A DNA stretch of 64,000 nt from Dietzia timorensis (GCF_001659785.1 NZ_CP015961.1:124001-188000); one strand, 5' to 3'; counted from the stretch's first letter, positions 53,691 through 64,000 are shown. Translations and numbers: made by a program. Notes: generated by a model from the sequence alone, not told the origin.

Positions 53691-54124
53691 GGTGTTCACT
53701 CCTTTTGAGTTCTGTTTGCGCGGTCGAAGTCTGCGTGGTGATTTCCTGTTAATGAAATAAGTGTGCTGGTCTGTAGGTGGAAAGCATACGGCGTTGCGCG
53801 GAAGCGGTGGTGGCGTGTCGTGTCGTGAGCGCCTTGGGCTCGACAAGAGGAAACGCTCTCTATCAAAATGTATTGATCCCAAAATTCGAGAGCTCGTTCT
53901 TCTGCTTACTTAGTCGAAAAAATGAAACCTCGCTCTCGAAATTGCTAGAGCGAATTCCTGGCGCGCTTTCGTCCCGGCGCTGTGCTTCGGCTGGAGATGG
54001 CGCGGAAGGAAAGTGCCTGAAACCATGTCTTGTTGTCACATCATTCTCTCGTATCTATTACAGAAGGGTCACGATCTTCGCGGGAATTCGTATTCGCCCC
54101 GGCGCCCGGTTTAGCGTTGGGTCC
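53691..54124. other. 434-bp intergenic region, AT-richer
   Basis: Nothing gene-like is supported. It lies between two divergent genes and must contain both promoters. The reading frame of the downstream gene stays open through most of it but has no ribosome site and unusual codon use. Confidence 0.6.
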
Positions 54125-54661
54125 ATGTTTGAAACGCCGCCGGATGAACGTGCGCGGCGCTCCGGGGGGAGATGGCTCACCGCATCCCTAGTGTTGGTGC
54201 TTGGACTGCTGCTTGTGGCAGTGGTCGGGCTGTCCACCGGAGGCGCCCAGCAAGGACTTGTCGTACTTGTCGGCATCCTTGCCGTGCTTGCCGTATCCGC
54301 ATGGCTTTCGCCGCTGCGACCGGGAAGGCACACGGAGATCGGTGATACCGCGTTGACGCGTCCCGAGGTTGTGGTCTTGTGGCGTCCCGGATGCGCGTAC
54401 TCCGCCCGCCTCAAGCGCGACACGGCCCGGCATGGCGTCCGCGTCAAGTGGGTCAATATCTGGCGAGATTCCGAGGCCGCCGCAATCTGCCGCCGCCTCA
54501 ACGGCGGTAGCGAAGAAACCCCGACTGTCGTGGTGGTCGACAGGGAGATGCCGCAGCCCACCGTCATCCCAGCGACTGTGTCCGGCGTGACTGCCGCGAA
54601 CGAAGAGCTCGCCGAGCACCGTTCGATTGCGCCGCCCACCCACAGCCGTCGCGTGGCCTGA
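54125..54661 (+). CDS. membrane-anchored glutaredoxin-like protein (CxxS)
   Basis: A 178-residue protein. Two membrane helices (SLVLVLGLLLVAVVGLSTGG, QGLVVLVGILAVLAVSAWLS) are followed by a glutaredoxin-like domain (residues ~80-165): VVVLWRPGCAYSARLKRDTA with C90-AY-S93, then VRVKWVNIWRDSEAAAICRR and a TPTVVV cis-Pro loop. The monothiol CxxS form suits protein or mycothiol disulfide chemistry rather than dithiol reduction. Similar actinobacterial proteins are annotated as mycoredoxin-like. ATG 54125 was chosen because upstream codons in frame lie in non-coding-like DNA. Confidence 0.8.
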   Translation: MFETPPDERARRSGGRWLTASLVLVLGLLLVAVVGLSTGGAQQGLVVLVGILAVLAVSAWLSPLRPGRHTEIGDTALTRPEVVVLWRPGCAYSARLKRDTARHGVRVKWVNIWRDSEAAAICRRLNGGSEETPTVVVVDREMPQPTVIPATVSGVTAANEELAEHRSIAPPTHSRRVA

Positions 54662-54714
54662 AGGCCAGAACGTCGGCAGGAAGACGCAACCGCCGCCCCT
54701 CATTGAGACAAAAC

Positions 54715-54756
54715 AAAGCCGCTATGGTTCGCAATAGTCGAACTCATAGCGGCTTC
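54715..54756. terminator. hairpin terminator between convergent genes
   Basis: Arms AAGCCGCTATGGTTCG / CGAACTCATAGCGGCTT (one unpaired base) around a 7-nt loop, after the glutaredoxin-like gene and before the end of the convergent YihY gene. Confidence 0.75.
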
Positions 54757-54851
54757 GCTGATTTATCCGCGCGGGAAGATTGTGCGCTCCAGCGCCTCCC
54801 GTGGGGTGGGCCCCGGGGCCCGAGAATGCTGGGCCCCGGTGGCGCCGGAGG

Positions 54852-55937
54852 CTAGTGGCGGGCCTGCTCCTGCCAGACGTCGCGGCGAAGCTCGGCGGCC
54901 TCGCGCACCATCTTGCTCTCTTTCTCGTGGAGCTTGATGACACCCGATTCGTCGGACAGCGGCAGCTGGATATTGTCCTCGGCCTCGATCCCGGCGAGGA
55001 GCTGGCGCGAGCGGGAAATCTCGGAGTCGAGCTCCGCGCCGAACAGCAGTGCGAGGTTTGCGATCCACAGCATCAACAGGAACATGATGATGCCGGCGAG
55101 GGATCCGTAGGTCTGGTTGTAGTTACCGAAGTTCGACAGGTAGAAACCGAAGCCCATGATCGCGACGCCGAGCACGACGAGCGCCGTGATGCCGCCGAGG
55201 GAGAGGATCTGGAACTTGGCGCGCTGCACGTTGGGAGTGAGCTGGTACAGGATCGCCAGGACGAAGACGAAGATCACCAGCAGCGCCGGGTACTTGATCC
55301 AGTTCCACACCGTCAGTGCTTCCTCGCCGAGGCCGATCTGGTCGAAGATCGTCTCGGCGACGCCGCCCGACAATGCGAGCATGAGCGCTGCCGCCGCGAC
55401 GAGAACGAGCATGAGCGCCGTAATGGCGAACAGGATCGGGCGCAGCTTCCACACCGGGCGCCCCTCTCGGACCTGATAGATCTGGTTGAGCACGCGGCTG
55501 AACGCGCCGACGTAGCCCGACGCCGACCACAACGAACCGGCGAGACCGATGATCAGGGCGAGTCCGGCGGCCGGCGTGTTGACCAACTGTGCGATCGGCT
55601 CCTCGATGAAGGCCATGGTCTCCTCGGGGACCGACTCCTCCATCATCGACATGATCGTGTCGATGGTCTCCTGCCCCTGCCCGAACACACCGAGCAGCGA
55701 CACCAGAGCGATGAGTGCGGGGAACATCGCCAGCACCGCGTAATAGGTGAGCGCAGCGGCGAAGTCCGTGCAGCCGTCCGAGCCGAACTTTGCCAGCGCC
55801 CGCTTGTAGGCCATGAGCGTGCCGCGCCGGCGCAGTTCCTTACTGACGCGCTTCCGCTTGGGCAGCGTTTCCTTGAGATACTCGATGGATGGGCGCGAGA
55901 GGGTTTCGTCCTCGAAGGGCGCCTCGGAGTTGTTCAC
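54852..55937 (-). CDS. YihY/virulence factor BrkB family membrane protein
   Basis: A 361-residue polytopic protein of the YihY/BrkB family, with about six helices. Typical strings: FGSDGCTDFAAALTYYAVLA, MFPALIALVSLLGVFGQGQE, SGYVGAFSRVLNQIYQVREG, RPVWKLRPILFAITALMLVL and a late AGIIMFLLMLWIANLALLFG. N- and C-terminal tails are charged and cytoplasmic. No transport or RNase activity has been firmly assigned to the family. Single gene, divergent from gltB across a 556-bp gap. Confidence 0.93.
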   Translation of the reverse strand: MNNSEAPFEDETLSRPSIEYLKETLPKRKRVSKELRRRGTLMAYKRALAKFGSDGCTDFAAALTYYAVLAMFPALIALVSLLGVFGQGQETIDTIMSMMEESVPEETMAFIEEPIAQLVNTPAAGLALIIGLAGSLWSASGYVGAFSRVLNQIYQVREGRPVWKLRPILFAITALMLVLVAAAALMLALSGGVAETIFDQIGLGEEALTVWNWIKYPALLVIFVFVLAILYQLTPNVQRAKFQILSLGGITALVVLGVAIMGFGFYLSNFGNYNQTYGSLAGIIMFLLMLWIANLALLFGAELDSEISRSRQLLAGIEAEDNIQLPLSDESGVIKLHEKESKMVREAAELRRDVWQEQARH

Positions 55938-56493
55938 GCGGTCTCACTCGCTTTCCGTTATTTACGTACCCGCTCGAAGGCCCTCGATGCTCGGCGAACA
56001 TAGCGAGCACTCAGGTGTGTGAGCATTGGTTTTACGATCTGCTCACTAGCTTCTCAGAACTTGCGCCAAATGTCGTGGAAGATTGCGCATTACACATATG
56101 ACGGCGGGCGGCACGTGCGCGCCTGGACGCCGCGGACCCCTGCGGGAGCCACAGTGGCGCCGGAGGGTGCACCCCGCGCCGCGCGCGGGCGAGAGCCCCC
56201 GGCCTTCGGGCAAATAGGCGCACTGCAAACATGCTCGGCGGGAGTGGAAATGAACGCCCCCAGGGCTACCCCCGGCACGTCCGACGTCATACCGGAAAAT
56301 AGGCGCATCTCGGTGCGAAATATCACATTCTGGGACAAAATCCGCACCTAGCGGGATTTTCCGGGCCGTCCAGGTTAGGAGGATAGGCGTTTTTCCGCAT
56401 ATCCTTTTTTAAGTTGAGGGACTCGAGTTCCCTCTTCCCGGCTGCTCGGCGCCCTGATCGGTCGGAATTCGTCGACTAGCAAAGGCGTGTGAG
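55938..56493. other. 556-bp region upstream of gltB
   Basis: No gene supported. It holds the divergent promoters of the YihY gene and gltBD. Visible: AAAATCC/GGATTTT arms at 56337-56360, three ATAGGCG direct repeats at 56214, 56299 and 56383 (spacing 85 and 84 bp), and an inverted TATGACGTCGG at 56281. A nitrogen regulator site is likely but I do not recognise one. Confidence 0.6.
56281..56291 (-). repeat. TATGACGTCGG motif, site 4
   Basis: Reverse complement of TATGACGTCGG, continuing ACGTGCC on the minus strand, in the gltB upstream region. It shares GGACG after the core with site 1. Confidence 0.7.
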
Positions 56494-59400
56494 ATGACTA
56501 CACCTCCAAGCCGACAAGGCCTTTACCGTCCGGAATACGAACACGACTCGTGCGGTGTCGCATTCGTGGTGGATATGCACGGACGGAAGTCCCGCGACAT
56601 CGTCGATAAGGCCATCAAGGCCCTGATCAATCTCGAGCACCGCGGCGCTGTCGGCGCCGAGGCGAATACGGGCGACGGCACGGGCATCCTCGTGCAGGTG
56701 CCGGACCGCTTCCTCCGCGAGGTTGTCGACTTCGATCTCCCCGAGGCCGGGCAGTACGCGACCGGGCTGTGTTTCCTGCCGCAGTCGCGCATGCTCACGA
56801 TGGACACCATGCGCATGGTCGAGCGGATCGCCGCCGAACAGGGCGTGAGCGTTATCGGCTGGCGCGAGGTGCCGTTCGATGACTCCGGGCTCGGCGCGAT
56901 CTCGCGCGATGCGATGCCGACGATCATGCAGATCTTCGTCAAGGTCGCCGGCGAGGACGGCGCGCTGTTGTCCGACGTCGCGCTTGAGCGCAAGTGTTTC
57001 GTCGTGCGCAAGCGCTGCGAGCACGAGCTCGGCTCGCAGGGTGCGGGCCAGGGCGAGATCGGCTCGGAGACCGTGTACTTCCCGTCGCTGAGCCCCCGCA
57101 CGATGGTCTACAAGGGCATGCTCACCGAGAAGCAGCTCCCCGAGTTCTACCTGGACCTGCAGGACGAGCGCTTCGAGTCCGCGCTCGGCATCGTCCACTC
57201 GCGATTCTCGACCAACACGTTCCCCGCGTGGCCCCTGGCGCATCCGTTCCGCTACGTCGCGCACAACGGCGAGATCAACACCGCACGCGGAAACGAGAAC
57301 TGGATGCGCGCCCGCGAGGCGCTCATGGAGTCCGCGCAGATCGGCGATCTGGGCCAGGCGCTGCCGATCTGTACCCCGGGCGGATCCGATACCGCGCGCT
57401 TCGACGAGGCGCTCGAGCTGCTCACCCTCAGTGGTCGCGAGCTCCCGCACGCCGTTCTCATGATGATTCCCGAGGCCTGGGAGCGCCACGACAAGATGGA
57501 CCCCGCCAAGCGGGCGTTCTACGAGTACCACGCCTCGATGATGGAGGCCTGGGATGGACCGGCGTCGGTGACCTTCACCGACGGGACCGTCATCGGCGCA
57601 ACCCTCGACCGCAACGGCCTTCGCCCCTCCCGCGTGTGGGTCACCGACGACGGGCTCGTCGTCATGGCGTCCGAGGTCGGCGTACTCGACATCCCCGACC
57701 ACAAGATCGTCAAGCGCACCCGCATGCGCCCGGGCCGGATGTTCCTCGTCGACACTGCGCAGGGCCGGATCCTCTCCGACGAGGAGATCAAGGACCGTCT
57801 CGCTGCCGAGCATCCCTACGCCGAGTGGCTCGCCGACGGGCAGTACCGCCTCGAAGACCTGCCGGGCGAGAAAAAGGAATTCATGCCGCACGACCGCGTC
57901 GTGCTGCGCCAGCGTGTGTTCGGGTACACGCAGGAAGAGCTCCGCGTCCTCGTGCAGCCGATGGCCGTCAACGGCGCCGAGGCGCTCGGTTCCATGGGTA
58001 CCGATACGCCGATCGCGGTGCTGTCCCAGCGCCCGCGCGCGCTGTTCGACTACTTCGCCCAGCGCTTCGCGCAGGTCACCAACCCGCCGCTCGACGCTAT
58101 CCGCGAGGAGATGGTGACAAGCCACCAGGCGCTCCTCGGCGCCGAGGAGGACCTGCTCAACGTCGGCCCGAGTTCGTGCCGCAAGCTCGTCGTCGACAAC
58201 CCGATCCTGTCGAACTCGGACCTCGAGACGATCGTCCACGCCAATGACGAGGGCGCGTTCCCTCAGTACAAGACGGCGATCGTGTCCGGCCTGTACAACG
58301 TGGCACACGGCGGCCGCGGCATGCGTATCGCCATCGAGCGCATCCGCAAGGAAGTGAGCCGGCAGATCGAGGACGGCGCGACGATCATCGTGCTGTCGGA
58401 CCGCGAGTCGGACGAGCGTAACGCCCCGATCCCCTCGCTGCTGCTCACCTCCGCGGTGCACCACCACCTCGTGCGCGAGAAGTCCCGCACCCGCGTCGGC
58501 CTCGTCATCGAGTCCGGGGACGCCCGCGAGGTGCACCACTTCGCGGCGCTGTTCGGCTACGGCGCGAACGCGATCAACCCGTACATGGTGTTCGAGTCCA
58601 TCGACGAGCTCGTCAAGAGCGGCGACATTCTCGAGGTCAGCACCGAAAAGGGCATCGAGAACTACCGCAAGGCCGCCGCCAAGGGCGTCACCAAGATCAT
58701 GTCCAAGATGGGTATCTCGACGCTTGCGTCGTACACGGGTGCGCAGCTCTTCGACGTCACGGGCCTGTCGCAGGACACCTGCGACGAGTACTTCACCGGC
58801 ACGATCAGCCCGCTGCAGGGCGTCGGCCTCGACGAGATCGCCGAGGACGTGGCGCGCCGCCACCGCTTCGCGTTCCTGTCGCGCCCGGAAGAGGCCGCGC
58901 ACCGCGAGCTCGAGATCGGCGGCGAGTACCAGTGGCGACGGGAGGGCGAGTACCACCTGTTCAACCCGGACACGGTATTCAAGCTCCAGCACTCGACCCG
59001 CTCGGGCAAGTACGAGATCTTCAAGGAATACACGAAGCTCATCGACGATCAGTCCGAGCGGCTCGCCACGCTTCGCGGCCTGTTCAAGCTGCAGAGCGAC
59101 CGCCCGTCGATCTCGATCGACGAGGTCGAGCCCGTCTCCGAGATCGTCAAGCGCTTCTCCACCGGCGCCATGTCGTACGGTTCGATCTCCGCGGAGGCCC
59201 ACGAGACCTTGGCGATCGCGATGAACCGCCTCCACGGGCGCTCGAACTCCGGCGAGGGCGGCGAGGACCCCGATCGCTTCACCCCGGATGCAGACGGTAG
59301 CTGGCGTCGCTCGGCGATCAAGCAGGTCGCGTCGGGACGCTTCGGCGTCACCTCGAACTACCTCGCGAACTGCACCGACATCCAGATCAAGATGGCTCAG

Positions 59401-61086
59401 GGCGCAAAGCCGGGTGAGGGCGGCCAGCTCCCGCCGAACAAGGTGTACCCGTGGGTCGCGGAGGTGCGCGGCTCGACGCCGGGCGTCGGGCTCATCTCGC
59501 CGCCCCCGCACCACGACATCTATTCGATCGAGGACCTCGCGCAGCTCATCTACGACCTGAAGAACGCGAACCCGCAGGCCCGTGTTCACGTCAAGCTCGT
59601 CGCCGAGCAGGGCGTCGGAACGGTCGCGGCCGGCGTGTCCAAGGCGCACGCGGACGTCGTGCTCATCTCCGGCCACGATGGCGGGACGGGCGCCTCGCCG
59701 CTCAACTCGCTCAAGCACGCCGGCGGCCCCTGGGAGATCGGCCTCGCCGAAACCCAGCAGACCCTGCTGCTCAATGGTCTTCGCGACCGCATCGTCGTGC
59801 AGGTCGACGGCCAGCTCAAGACCGGCCGTGACGTCGTTATCGCGGCGCTTCTCGGCGGCGAGGAGTTCGGCTTCGCCACGGCCCCGCTGGTTGTCTCCGG
59901 CTGCATCATGATGCGCGTGTGCCACCTCGACACGTGCCCGGTCGGCGTCGCGACGCAGAACCCCGCGCTGCGCGAGCGGTTCACCGGCAAGGCCGAGTAC
60001 GTGGTCAACTTCATGGAATTCATCGCCGAGGAGGTGCGCGAGTACCTCGCCGAGTTGGGCTTCCGCACCCTCGACGAGGCCATCGGACACTCCGAATGCC
60101 TCGACCTCGAGCGCGCCATGAAGCACCACCAGCGCGCCGCGAAGTTGGACCTGTCGCCGATCTTCGAGCAGGTCGACTCGCCGTTCATGCACCAGGATCT
60201 GCGCAACACCAAGGGGCAGAACCACAAGCTGGAGCAGGCGCTGGACAACACGCTCATCGCGGACACCAAGGACGTTGTGACCTCGGGGACGGGTTCGGTG
60301 GCCCTCGAGTACCCGATCGTCAACGTCAACCGCTCGGTCGGCACGTTGCTCAGCCACGAGATCTCCAAGCTCCATGGCGCCGCCGGGCTCGCCCCCGGCA
60401 GCATCGACCTGACGTTCTCCGGTTCCGCGGGCAACTCCTTCGGAGCATTTATGACGGCGGGCATCACCGCTCGCGTGTACGGCGATGCCAACGACTACGT
60501 CGGCAAGGGGCTCTCCGGTGGCCGCATCGTGGTCCGCCCGGCGAAGGATGCTCCCACCGACTTCGTCGCCGAGGAGAACATCATCGCCGGCAACGTCATC
60601 GCCTACGGCGCGACGAAGGGCGAGATCTTCCTGCGCGGCATCGTCGGCGAGCGTTTCTGCGTCCGAAACTCGGGTGTGACCGCGGTGGTCGAGGGCGTCG
60701 GAGACCACGCCTGCGAGTACATGACCGGCGGCCGCGTCGTCGTGCTCGGCGAGACCGGCCGCAACGTCGCCGCCGGTATGTCCGGCGGTATCGCCTACTT
60801 CTACGACCCGGCGGGCGAGCTGGAGAACAACCTCAATGTCGAGCTCGTCGATGTCGAGGAGCTGGACTCGGAGGATGCCGAGTTCCTCCACGAGACCGTG
60901 AGCCTGCACCGCGAACTCACCGAATCCACCATCGCGGAGCAGATCCTGTCCGGGTGGTCGCAAAACGTCAATGCCTTCAAGAAGGTCATGCCGCGCGACT
61001 TCAAGCGCGTGCTACTGGCCATCGAGCAGGCCGAGAAAGACGGTCGCAACGTCGACGAGGCAATTATGGAGGCTGCAAATGGCTGA
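56494..61086 (+). CDS. gltB: glutamate synthase (NADPH) large subunit
   Basis: A 1530-residue GltB. The amidotransferase domain begins after a short propeptide with catalytic Cys20 ([15 protein letters not shown]); the central and FMN synthase domains follow, with [20 protein letters not shown], the 3Fe-4S cysteines in [16 protein letters not shown], and the C-terminal beta-helix ([20 protein letters not shown]). It transfers the glutamine amide to 2-oxoglutarate giving two glutamates, with GltD supplying electrons. An AAAGG ribosome site lies before ATG. Its end overlaps gltD by 8 nt. Confidence 0.98.
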   Translation: MTTPPSRQGLYRPEYEHDSCGVAFVVDMHGRKSRDIVDKAIKALINLEHRGAVGAEANTGDGTGILVQVPDRFLREVVDFDLPEAGQYATGLCFLPQSRMLTMDTMRMVERIAAEQGVSVIGWREVPFDDSGLGAISRDAMPTIMQIFVKVAGEDGALLSDVALERKCFVVRKRCEHELGSQGAGQGEIGSETVYFPSLSPRTMVYKGMLTEKQLPEFYLDLQDERFESALGIVHSRFSTNTFPAWPLAHPFRYVAHNGEINTARGNENWMRAREALMESAQIGDLGQALPICTPGGSDTARFDEALELLTLSGRELPHAVLMMIPEAWERHDKMDPAKRAFYEYHASMMEAWDGPASVTFTDGTVIGATLDRNGLRPSRVWVTDDGLVVMASEVGVLDIPDHKIVKRTRMRPGRMFLVDTAQGRILSDEEIKDRLAAEHPYAEWLADGQYRLEDLPGEKKEFMPHDRVVLRQRVFGYTQEELRVLVQPMAVNGAEALGSMGTDTPIAVLSQRPRALFDYFAQRFAQVTNPPLDAIREEMVTSHQALLGAEEDLLNVGPSSCRKLVVDNPILSNSDLETIVHANDEGAFPQYKTAIVSGLYNVAHGGRGMRIAIERIRKEVSRQIEDGATIIVLSDRESDERNAPIPSLLLTSAVHHHLVREKSRTRVGLVIESGDAREVHHFAALFGYGANAINPYMVFESIDELVKSGDILEVSTEKGIENYRKAAAKGVTKIMSKMGISTLASYTGAQLFDVTGLSQDTCDEYFTGTISPLQGVGLDEIAEDVARRHRFAFLSRPEEAAHRELEIGGEYQWRREGEYHLFNPDTVFKLQHSTRSGKYEIFKEYTKLIDDQSERLATLRGLFKLQSDRPSISIDEVEPVSEIVKRFSTGAMSYGSISAEAHETLAIAMNRLHGRSNSGEGGEDPDRFTPDADGSWRRSAIKQVASGRFGVTSNYLANCTDIQIKMAQGAKPGEGGQLPPNKVYPWVAEVRGSTPGVGLISPPPHHDIYSIEDLAQLIYDLKNANPQARVHVKLVAEQGVGTVAAGVSKAHADVVLISGHDGGTGASPLNSLKHAGGPWEIGLAETQQTLLLNGLRDRIVVQVDGQLKTGRDVVIAALLGGEEFGFATAPLVVSGCIMMRVCHLDTCPVGVATQNPALRERFTGKAEYVVNFMEFIAEEVREYLAELGFRTLDEAIGHSECLDLERAMKHHQRAAKLDLSPIFEQVDSPFMHQDLRNTKGQNHKLEQALDNTLIADTKDVVTSGTGSVALEYPIVNVNRSVGTLLSHEISKLHGAAGLAPGSIDLTFSGSAGNSFGAFMTAGITARVYGDANDYVGKGLSGGRIVVRPAKDAPTDFVAEENIIAGNVIAYGATKGEIFLRGIVGERFCVRNSGVTAVVEGVGDHACEYMTGGRVVVLGETGRNVAAGMSGGIAYFYDPAGELENNLNVELVDVEELDSEDAEFLHETVSLHRELTESTIAEQILSGWSQNVNAFKKVMPRDFKRVLLAIEQAEKDGRNVDEAIMEAANG

Positions 61087-62551
61087 TCCGAAGGGCTTTC
61101 TCAAGCACACCGAACGTACGACCCCGACGTCGCGTCCGGTCGAAGAACGAGTCAAGGACTGGAACGAGGTCTACACCTCGACCCGCATCGACCTGCCGAT
61201 CCTCACCGATCAGGCCAGCCGGTGCATGAACTGCGGCGTTCCCTTCTGCCACAAGGGCTGCCCGCTGGGCAACATCATTCCCGAGTGGAACGACATGGTC
61301 TACCGCGGTCAGTGGGACGAGGCCGTCGACCGGCTGCACGCCACGAACAACTTCCCCGAGTTCACCGGGCGCCTGTGCCCGGCGCCCTGCGAGGGTTCGT
61401 GCGTACTCGGCATCAACCAGCCTCCGGTGACGATCAAACAGATCGAGGTCGAGATCGCCGAGGAGGGCTGGAAGTCCGGCTACCTCAAGCCGATCAAGGC
61501 ATCGTTCAAGACCGGGCAAAAGGTGGCCGTCGTCGGCTCCGGCCCCGCCGGCATGGCCGCCGCACAGCAGCTCACCCGCGCCGGCCACGCGGTCACCGTC
61601 TTCGAACGCGACGACCGCATCGGCGGTCTGATGCGCTACGGCATTCCCGAGTTCAAGATGGAAAAGAAGATCATCGATCGCCGCATCGAGCAGATGGAGG
61701 CCGAGGGCACCGTCTTCAAGACCGGAGTCAACGTCGGGAAGGACATCACCGCCTCGCAGCTGCGCGCCGAGTTCGACGCAGTCGTGCTCTGCGGTGGCGC
61801 CACCCTCCGCCGCGATCTTCCGGTGCCTGGCCGCGAGCTCGACGGCATCCACCAGGCGATGGAATTCCTGCCGTGGGCCAATCGCGCCGCCGTCGGTGAC
61901 GACGTCCTCGGCGAGGACGGCCAGCCTCCGATCACCGCCAAGGACAAGAACGTCATCATCATCGGTGGCGGGGACACCGGCGCGGACTGCCTCGGCACCG
62001 CGACCCGCCAGGGCGCGAAGTCGGTGAAGAGCTTCGAGATCATGCCGCAGCCGCCGCTGTCCCGTGCAGCCTCGACGCCGTGGCCGATGTATCCGCTCAT
62101 GCTGCGCACGCCCTCGGCTCACGAGGAGAACGGCGAGCGCATCTACAGCGTCTCCACCGCGGAATTCGTGGGCGAGAACGGCAAGCTCACGTCCATCAAG
62201 GGCAACGAGGTCAAGATGGTCGACGGCCGCTTCCAGGCGGTCGAGGGCTCGGACTTCGAGTTCCCGGCGGACCTCGTCCTGCTTGCCATGGGCTTCACCG
62301 GACCGCAGCAGGCAGGTCTGCTCAACGACCTCGGTGTCGGCTACACCGATCGCGGCAACGTGGTGCGAGGGGGCGAATTCGACACCGACATCGACGGCGT
62401 GTTCGTCGCCGGCGACATGGGCCGCGGCCAGTCGCTCATCGTGTGGGCGATCGCCGAGGGCCGCTCGGCCGCGGCCGCGGTCGACCGTTACCTCATGGGC
62501 GAGACGGCGCTGCCGTCGCCGATCCGGCCCACGGACGCGCCACAGCGCTAG
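61079..62551 (+). CDS. gltD: glutamate synthase small subunit
   Basis: A 490-residue GltD. The N-terminal cysteines for two 4Fe-4S clusters are in [20 protein letters not shown] and [12 protein letters not shown]; the FAD site is [17 protein letters not shown] and the NADPH site [16 protein letters not shown]; the second FAD contact is [19 protein letters not shown]. It passes electrons from NADPH to GltB. ATG 61079 is inside the end of gltB, so expression is coupled. Confidence 0.97.
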   Translation: MADPKGFLKHTERTTPTSRPVEERVKDWNEVYTSTRIDLPILTDQASRCMNCGVPFCHKGCPLGNIIPEWNDMVYRGQWDEAVDRLHATNNFPEFTGRLCPAPCEGSCVLGINQPPVTIKQIEVEIAEEGWKSGYLKPIKASFKTGQKVAVVGSGPAGMAAAQQLTRAGHAVTVFERDDRIGGLMRYGIPEFKMEKKIIDRRIEQMEAEGTVFKTGVNVGKDITASQLRAEFDAVVLCGGATLRRDLPVPGRELDGIHQAMEFLPWANRAAVGDDVLGEDGQPPITAKDKNVIIIGGGDTGADCLGTATRQGAKSVKSFEIMPQPPLSRAASTPWPMYPLMLRTPSAHEENGERIYSVSTAEFVGENGKLTSIKGNEVKMVDGRFQAVEGSDFEFPADLVLLAMGFTGPQQAGLLNDLGVGYTDRGNVVRGGEFDTDIDGVFVAGDMGRGQSLIVWAIAEGRSAAAAVDRYLMGETALPSPIRPTDAPQR

Positions 62552-62582
62552 GCGAATCCGGCCGCGATCCAGCTCCGCGCCG

Positions 62583-62621
62583 GAAGGCGGTGGCACCTCG
62601 CTACGAGGTGCCACCGCCTTC
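62583..62621. terminator. intrinsic terminator of gltBD
   Basis: Perfect 18-bp arms GAAGGCGGTGGCACCTCG / CGAGGTGCCACCGCCTTC with a 3-nt loop, followed by TTCGCATT. Confidence 0.93.
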
Positions 62622-62664
62622 TTCGCATTAGCTCCGCCCGCCCGCCGAAACGTAGTCTTGGAGC

Positions 62665-62946
62665 ATGAGCCGACACCTAGCTGGACGTGGACGAACGAAG
62701 AGCGCCCCGCCCGTGAATCCGATCGAGGACATCCCCTGCGATCTCACCGAGAAACTGACCCTGGGGCAATTTCTCAAGATCGCGAACCTCATCGAATCCG
62801 GCGCCGAGGCGAAGATGGTCATCGCCGATGGGGAGGTGACGGTCAACGGGGACACGGACACACGCCGCGGCCGTGGCCTCGCCGCCGGGGACGTCGTGGA
62901 CCTGGGTGGACACAGCGCGCGCGTCGTCAACAAGCACGAAGTGTAG
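62665..62946 (+). CDS. S4-domain RNA-binding protein (YbcJ-like)
   Basis: A 93-residue small protein: after ~25 basic and Pro residues comes an S4-like fold, LTLGQFLKIANLIESGAEAK, then MVIADGEVTVNGDTDTRRG and RGLAAGDVVDLGGHSARVV, the typical order of a short S4 RNA-binding domain as in YbcJ. It binds structured RNA, perhaps on the ribosome; target unknown. Separated from gltD by the terminator and 29 bp from the next gene. Confidence 0.88.
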   Translation: MSRHLAGRGRTKSAPPVNPIEDIPCDLTEKLTLGQFLKIANLIESGAEAKMVIADGEVTVNGDTDTRRGRGLAAGDVVDLGGHSARVVNKHEV

Positions 62947-62975
62947 AGCCGAACAACGAAGAACGGGGAACACCA

Positions 62976-63551
62976 GTGAGCGAACAGGACACGCCGCAGC
63001 GCCACGTTGTGGTCGTCTTCGACGGGCACGAAGCGGGGGCGCGCACCTACGCCGAATGGTTGGCGGAGGAGACGGGCGGGGCGATCGGCACCGTCGACGA
63101 GGCGGCAGACCCGGTGGGCCCGTTGAGCGGGGACCTGCTCGTCGCGGACACCGTGATCGTCGTGACCGCGCTGGGTGCCGACGGAGCCCTCGGCGGTGCG
63201 ACCTTCGTGCTCGACAATTGGGACTACCTGCAGGATTTCGGGCGGCGAGTGGCGATCGCGGTGGTCGGTATGTCGCAGGTGTTCGACTACGACCGGCTGC
63301 GCGCCATCGAGAAGACCATCGACGCCGAGAAGATGACGCAACTAAAGTTTTTCCAACTTCGCGGCAAGCTCGACACCGCCTCGCTGGGAATGCGAGACAA
63401 GATCGCGCTGCGCGCGCAGGTCGCCGCTCTCAAGGCGCGCCCGAAACGCACCCCCGAGGAGCAGGCCATGCTCGACAACGGCGGTAATTTCGACTTCACC
63501 CACCGCAAGTCGTTGCGCCCGCTGTTGCGCTGGGTGCGCGAGGAGTCCTAG
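62976..63551 (+). CDS. flavodoxin-domain protein (HemG-like)
   Basis: A 191-residue protein from GTG 62976 with GGGGA upstream. The N-terminal part (VVVVFDGHEAGARTYAEWLA) resembles the phosphate-binding loop of flavodoxins though the usual Ser/Thr loop is altered to DGHEAGART; the middle has ADTVIVVTALGADGALGGAT and VAIAVVGMSQVFDYDRLRAI; the C-terminus KFFQLRGKLDTASLGMRDKI matches menaquinone-linked protoporphyrinogen oxidase-like proteins. A redox role with FMN is probable, but binding is not certain given the changed loop. Confidence 0.75.
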   Translation: MSEQDTPQRHVVVVFDGHEAGARTYAEWLAEETGGAIGTVDEAADPVGPLSGDLLVADTVIVVTALGADGALGGATFVLDNWDYLQDFGRRVAIAVVGMSQVFDYDRLRAIEKTIDAEKMTQLKFFQLRGKLDTASLGMRDKIALRAQVAALKARPKRTPEEQAMLDNGGNFDFTHRKSLRPLLRWVREES

Positions 63552-63651
63552 CCCCGAGGTCGGGTCGAGCGCCGATAGTCTCAGCGAAAGTTCAGTAACT
63601 GCGCCGCAGAACAAATACGATGTTCAACTAGGTACAAACATCGGAGGAAGA

Positions 63652-64000
63652 ATGCGGAAGTTTCGTGGAGCGCTCGTGGCTGCGGCGACGGTTGGCCTGG
63701 CCATGTCGGCGGGGATGGGCGTCGCGTCGGCGGAAGACGCGGGACAGGACGAGGGTACACAGCCCGTGCCCTGCGCCTTCGAGTCCGGCGACAAGGTCGA
63801 CTCCCGGCCGGAGTGCCGCGCTCAGGTCTTCGGCTACGGATCCTTCGGGACCGAGTCGCTCGCCAATGTGCTCAGCTCCGCGATCAACACCGGTTCCGTC
63901 GTGCTGAGCATCGACGTCCCGGACGTGCTTTCGCTCAACGGAGTGATGCACACGCTCGGAAGCCAGCAGGGTGGCCCGCTGTTCTCCGTGGGCGATATCG
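63652..64000 (+). CDS. secreted protein, N-terminal part (window ends)
   Basis: The first 116 residues of an exported protein, cut by the window edge. Signal peptide FRGALVAAATVGLAMSAGMG with cleavage after VASA, then an acidic stretch EDAGQDEGTQ and a domain with two cysteines (PVPCAFESG, PECRAQV) and GYGSFGTESLANVLSSAINT. A CGGAGGAAG ribosome site precedes ATG 63652. No family recognised from this part. The style resembles the other acidic secreted proteins at 3523 and 51741. Confidence 0.8.
   Translation, partial: MRKFRGALVAAATVGLAMSAGMGVASAEDAGQDEGTQPVPCAFESGDKVDSRPECRAQVFGYGSFGTESLANVLSSAINTGSVVLSIDVPDVLSLNGVMHTLGSQQGGPLFSVGDI

Noticed and set aside
53777-54124. N-terminal extension of the glutaredoxin-like gene
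   Set aside because: AT-richer DNA with atypical codon use and no ribosome site; the membrane helix begins just after ATG 54125.
56476-60963. Long open frame (about 1495 codons) antisense to gltB
   Set aside because: It mirrors the strong GC-biased codon use of gltB; the product is Arg/Asp/Val-rich low complexity with no family, and gltB is certain.

Overview
The window reads as a high-GC actinobacterial chromosome segment from a mycolic-acid-bearing lineage (Mycobacteriales, near Corynebacterium, Dietzia or Mycobacterium). The evidence is an Lsr2 nucleoid protein, a PhoP/PhoR pair very close to the mycobacterial one, the order sulfite reductase - APS reductase - sirohydrochlorin chelatase as around Mycobacterium nirA-cysH, ESX/WXG-like small proteins, a perfect match to the corynebacterial McbR operator, GTG starts and many 1-8 nt stop/start overlaps. 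I see no rRNA, tRNA, CRISPR array or recognisable transposase, so this looks like chromosome backbone with a few accessory patches.

Layout. 1-5.5 kb: end of an alpha/beta hydrolase, a methyltransferase/SRPBCC pair, an endonuclease-like gene framed by 62-bp direct repeats, a second hydrolase and a secreted lamin-tail/propeller protein. 5.6-12.5 kb: lipoprotein, a small hypothetical gene, then a four-gene overlapping lipid-modification operon (flavoprotein, DUF1365-methyltransferase fusion, second cyclopropane-type methyltransferase, DUF1295 membrane reductase). 12.6-17.5 kb: DUF1707 membrane protein and the assimilatory sulfur operon (sulfite reductase, cysH, precorrin-2 dehydrogenase-like, sirohydrochlorin chelatase) behind a McbR box. 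17.7-24.5 kb: secreted PAP2 phosphatase, an oxidoreductase broken by an in-frame amber codon, PEP carboxylase, tyrosine phosphatase.

24.5-35.5 kb is the most unusual stretch: a WXG-like gene pair, an unrecognised 1837-residue protein, glutathione peroxidase, a signal-less 58-residue peptide reminiscent of corynebacterial porin peptides, a MarR-regulated exporter and lsr2. 35.5-44 kb: crotonase, TetR regulator, DoxX-like and thioesterase-like proteins, AAA ATPase, two CrcB fluoride channel subunits, hydrolase and a NatAB-type ABC exporter. 44-51.6 kb: DesK/LuxR-type two-component system, cysK-cysE, phoPR, glycerate kinase. 51.7-56 kb: a secreted protein built on a 66-bp tandem repeat, a lower-GC intergenic area, a membrane glutaredoxin-like protein and a YihY/BrkB protein. 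56.5-64 kb: gltBD glutamate synthase, an S4 protein, a flavodoxin-like protein and the start of another secreted protein.

Genes that work together: sulfite reductase, CysH, siroheme enzymes and CysK/CysE make cysteine from sulfate, and both units carry McbR-like sites. The lipid operon probably methylates and further modifies unsaturated phospholipid acyl chains. Main leads for novelty are the giant orphan protein, the DUF1365-methyltransferase fusion operon, the 58-residue peptide, the tandem-repeat surface protein, a dispersed ~64-nt palindromic repeat (one copy of which supplies a likely start codon), and an over-represented TGACGTCGG motif.
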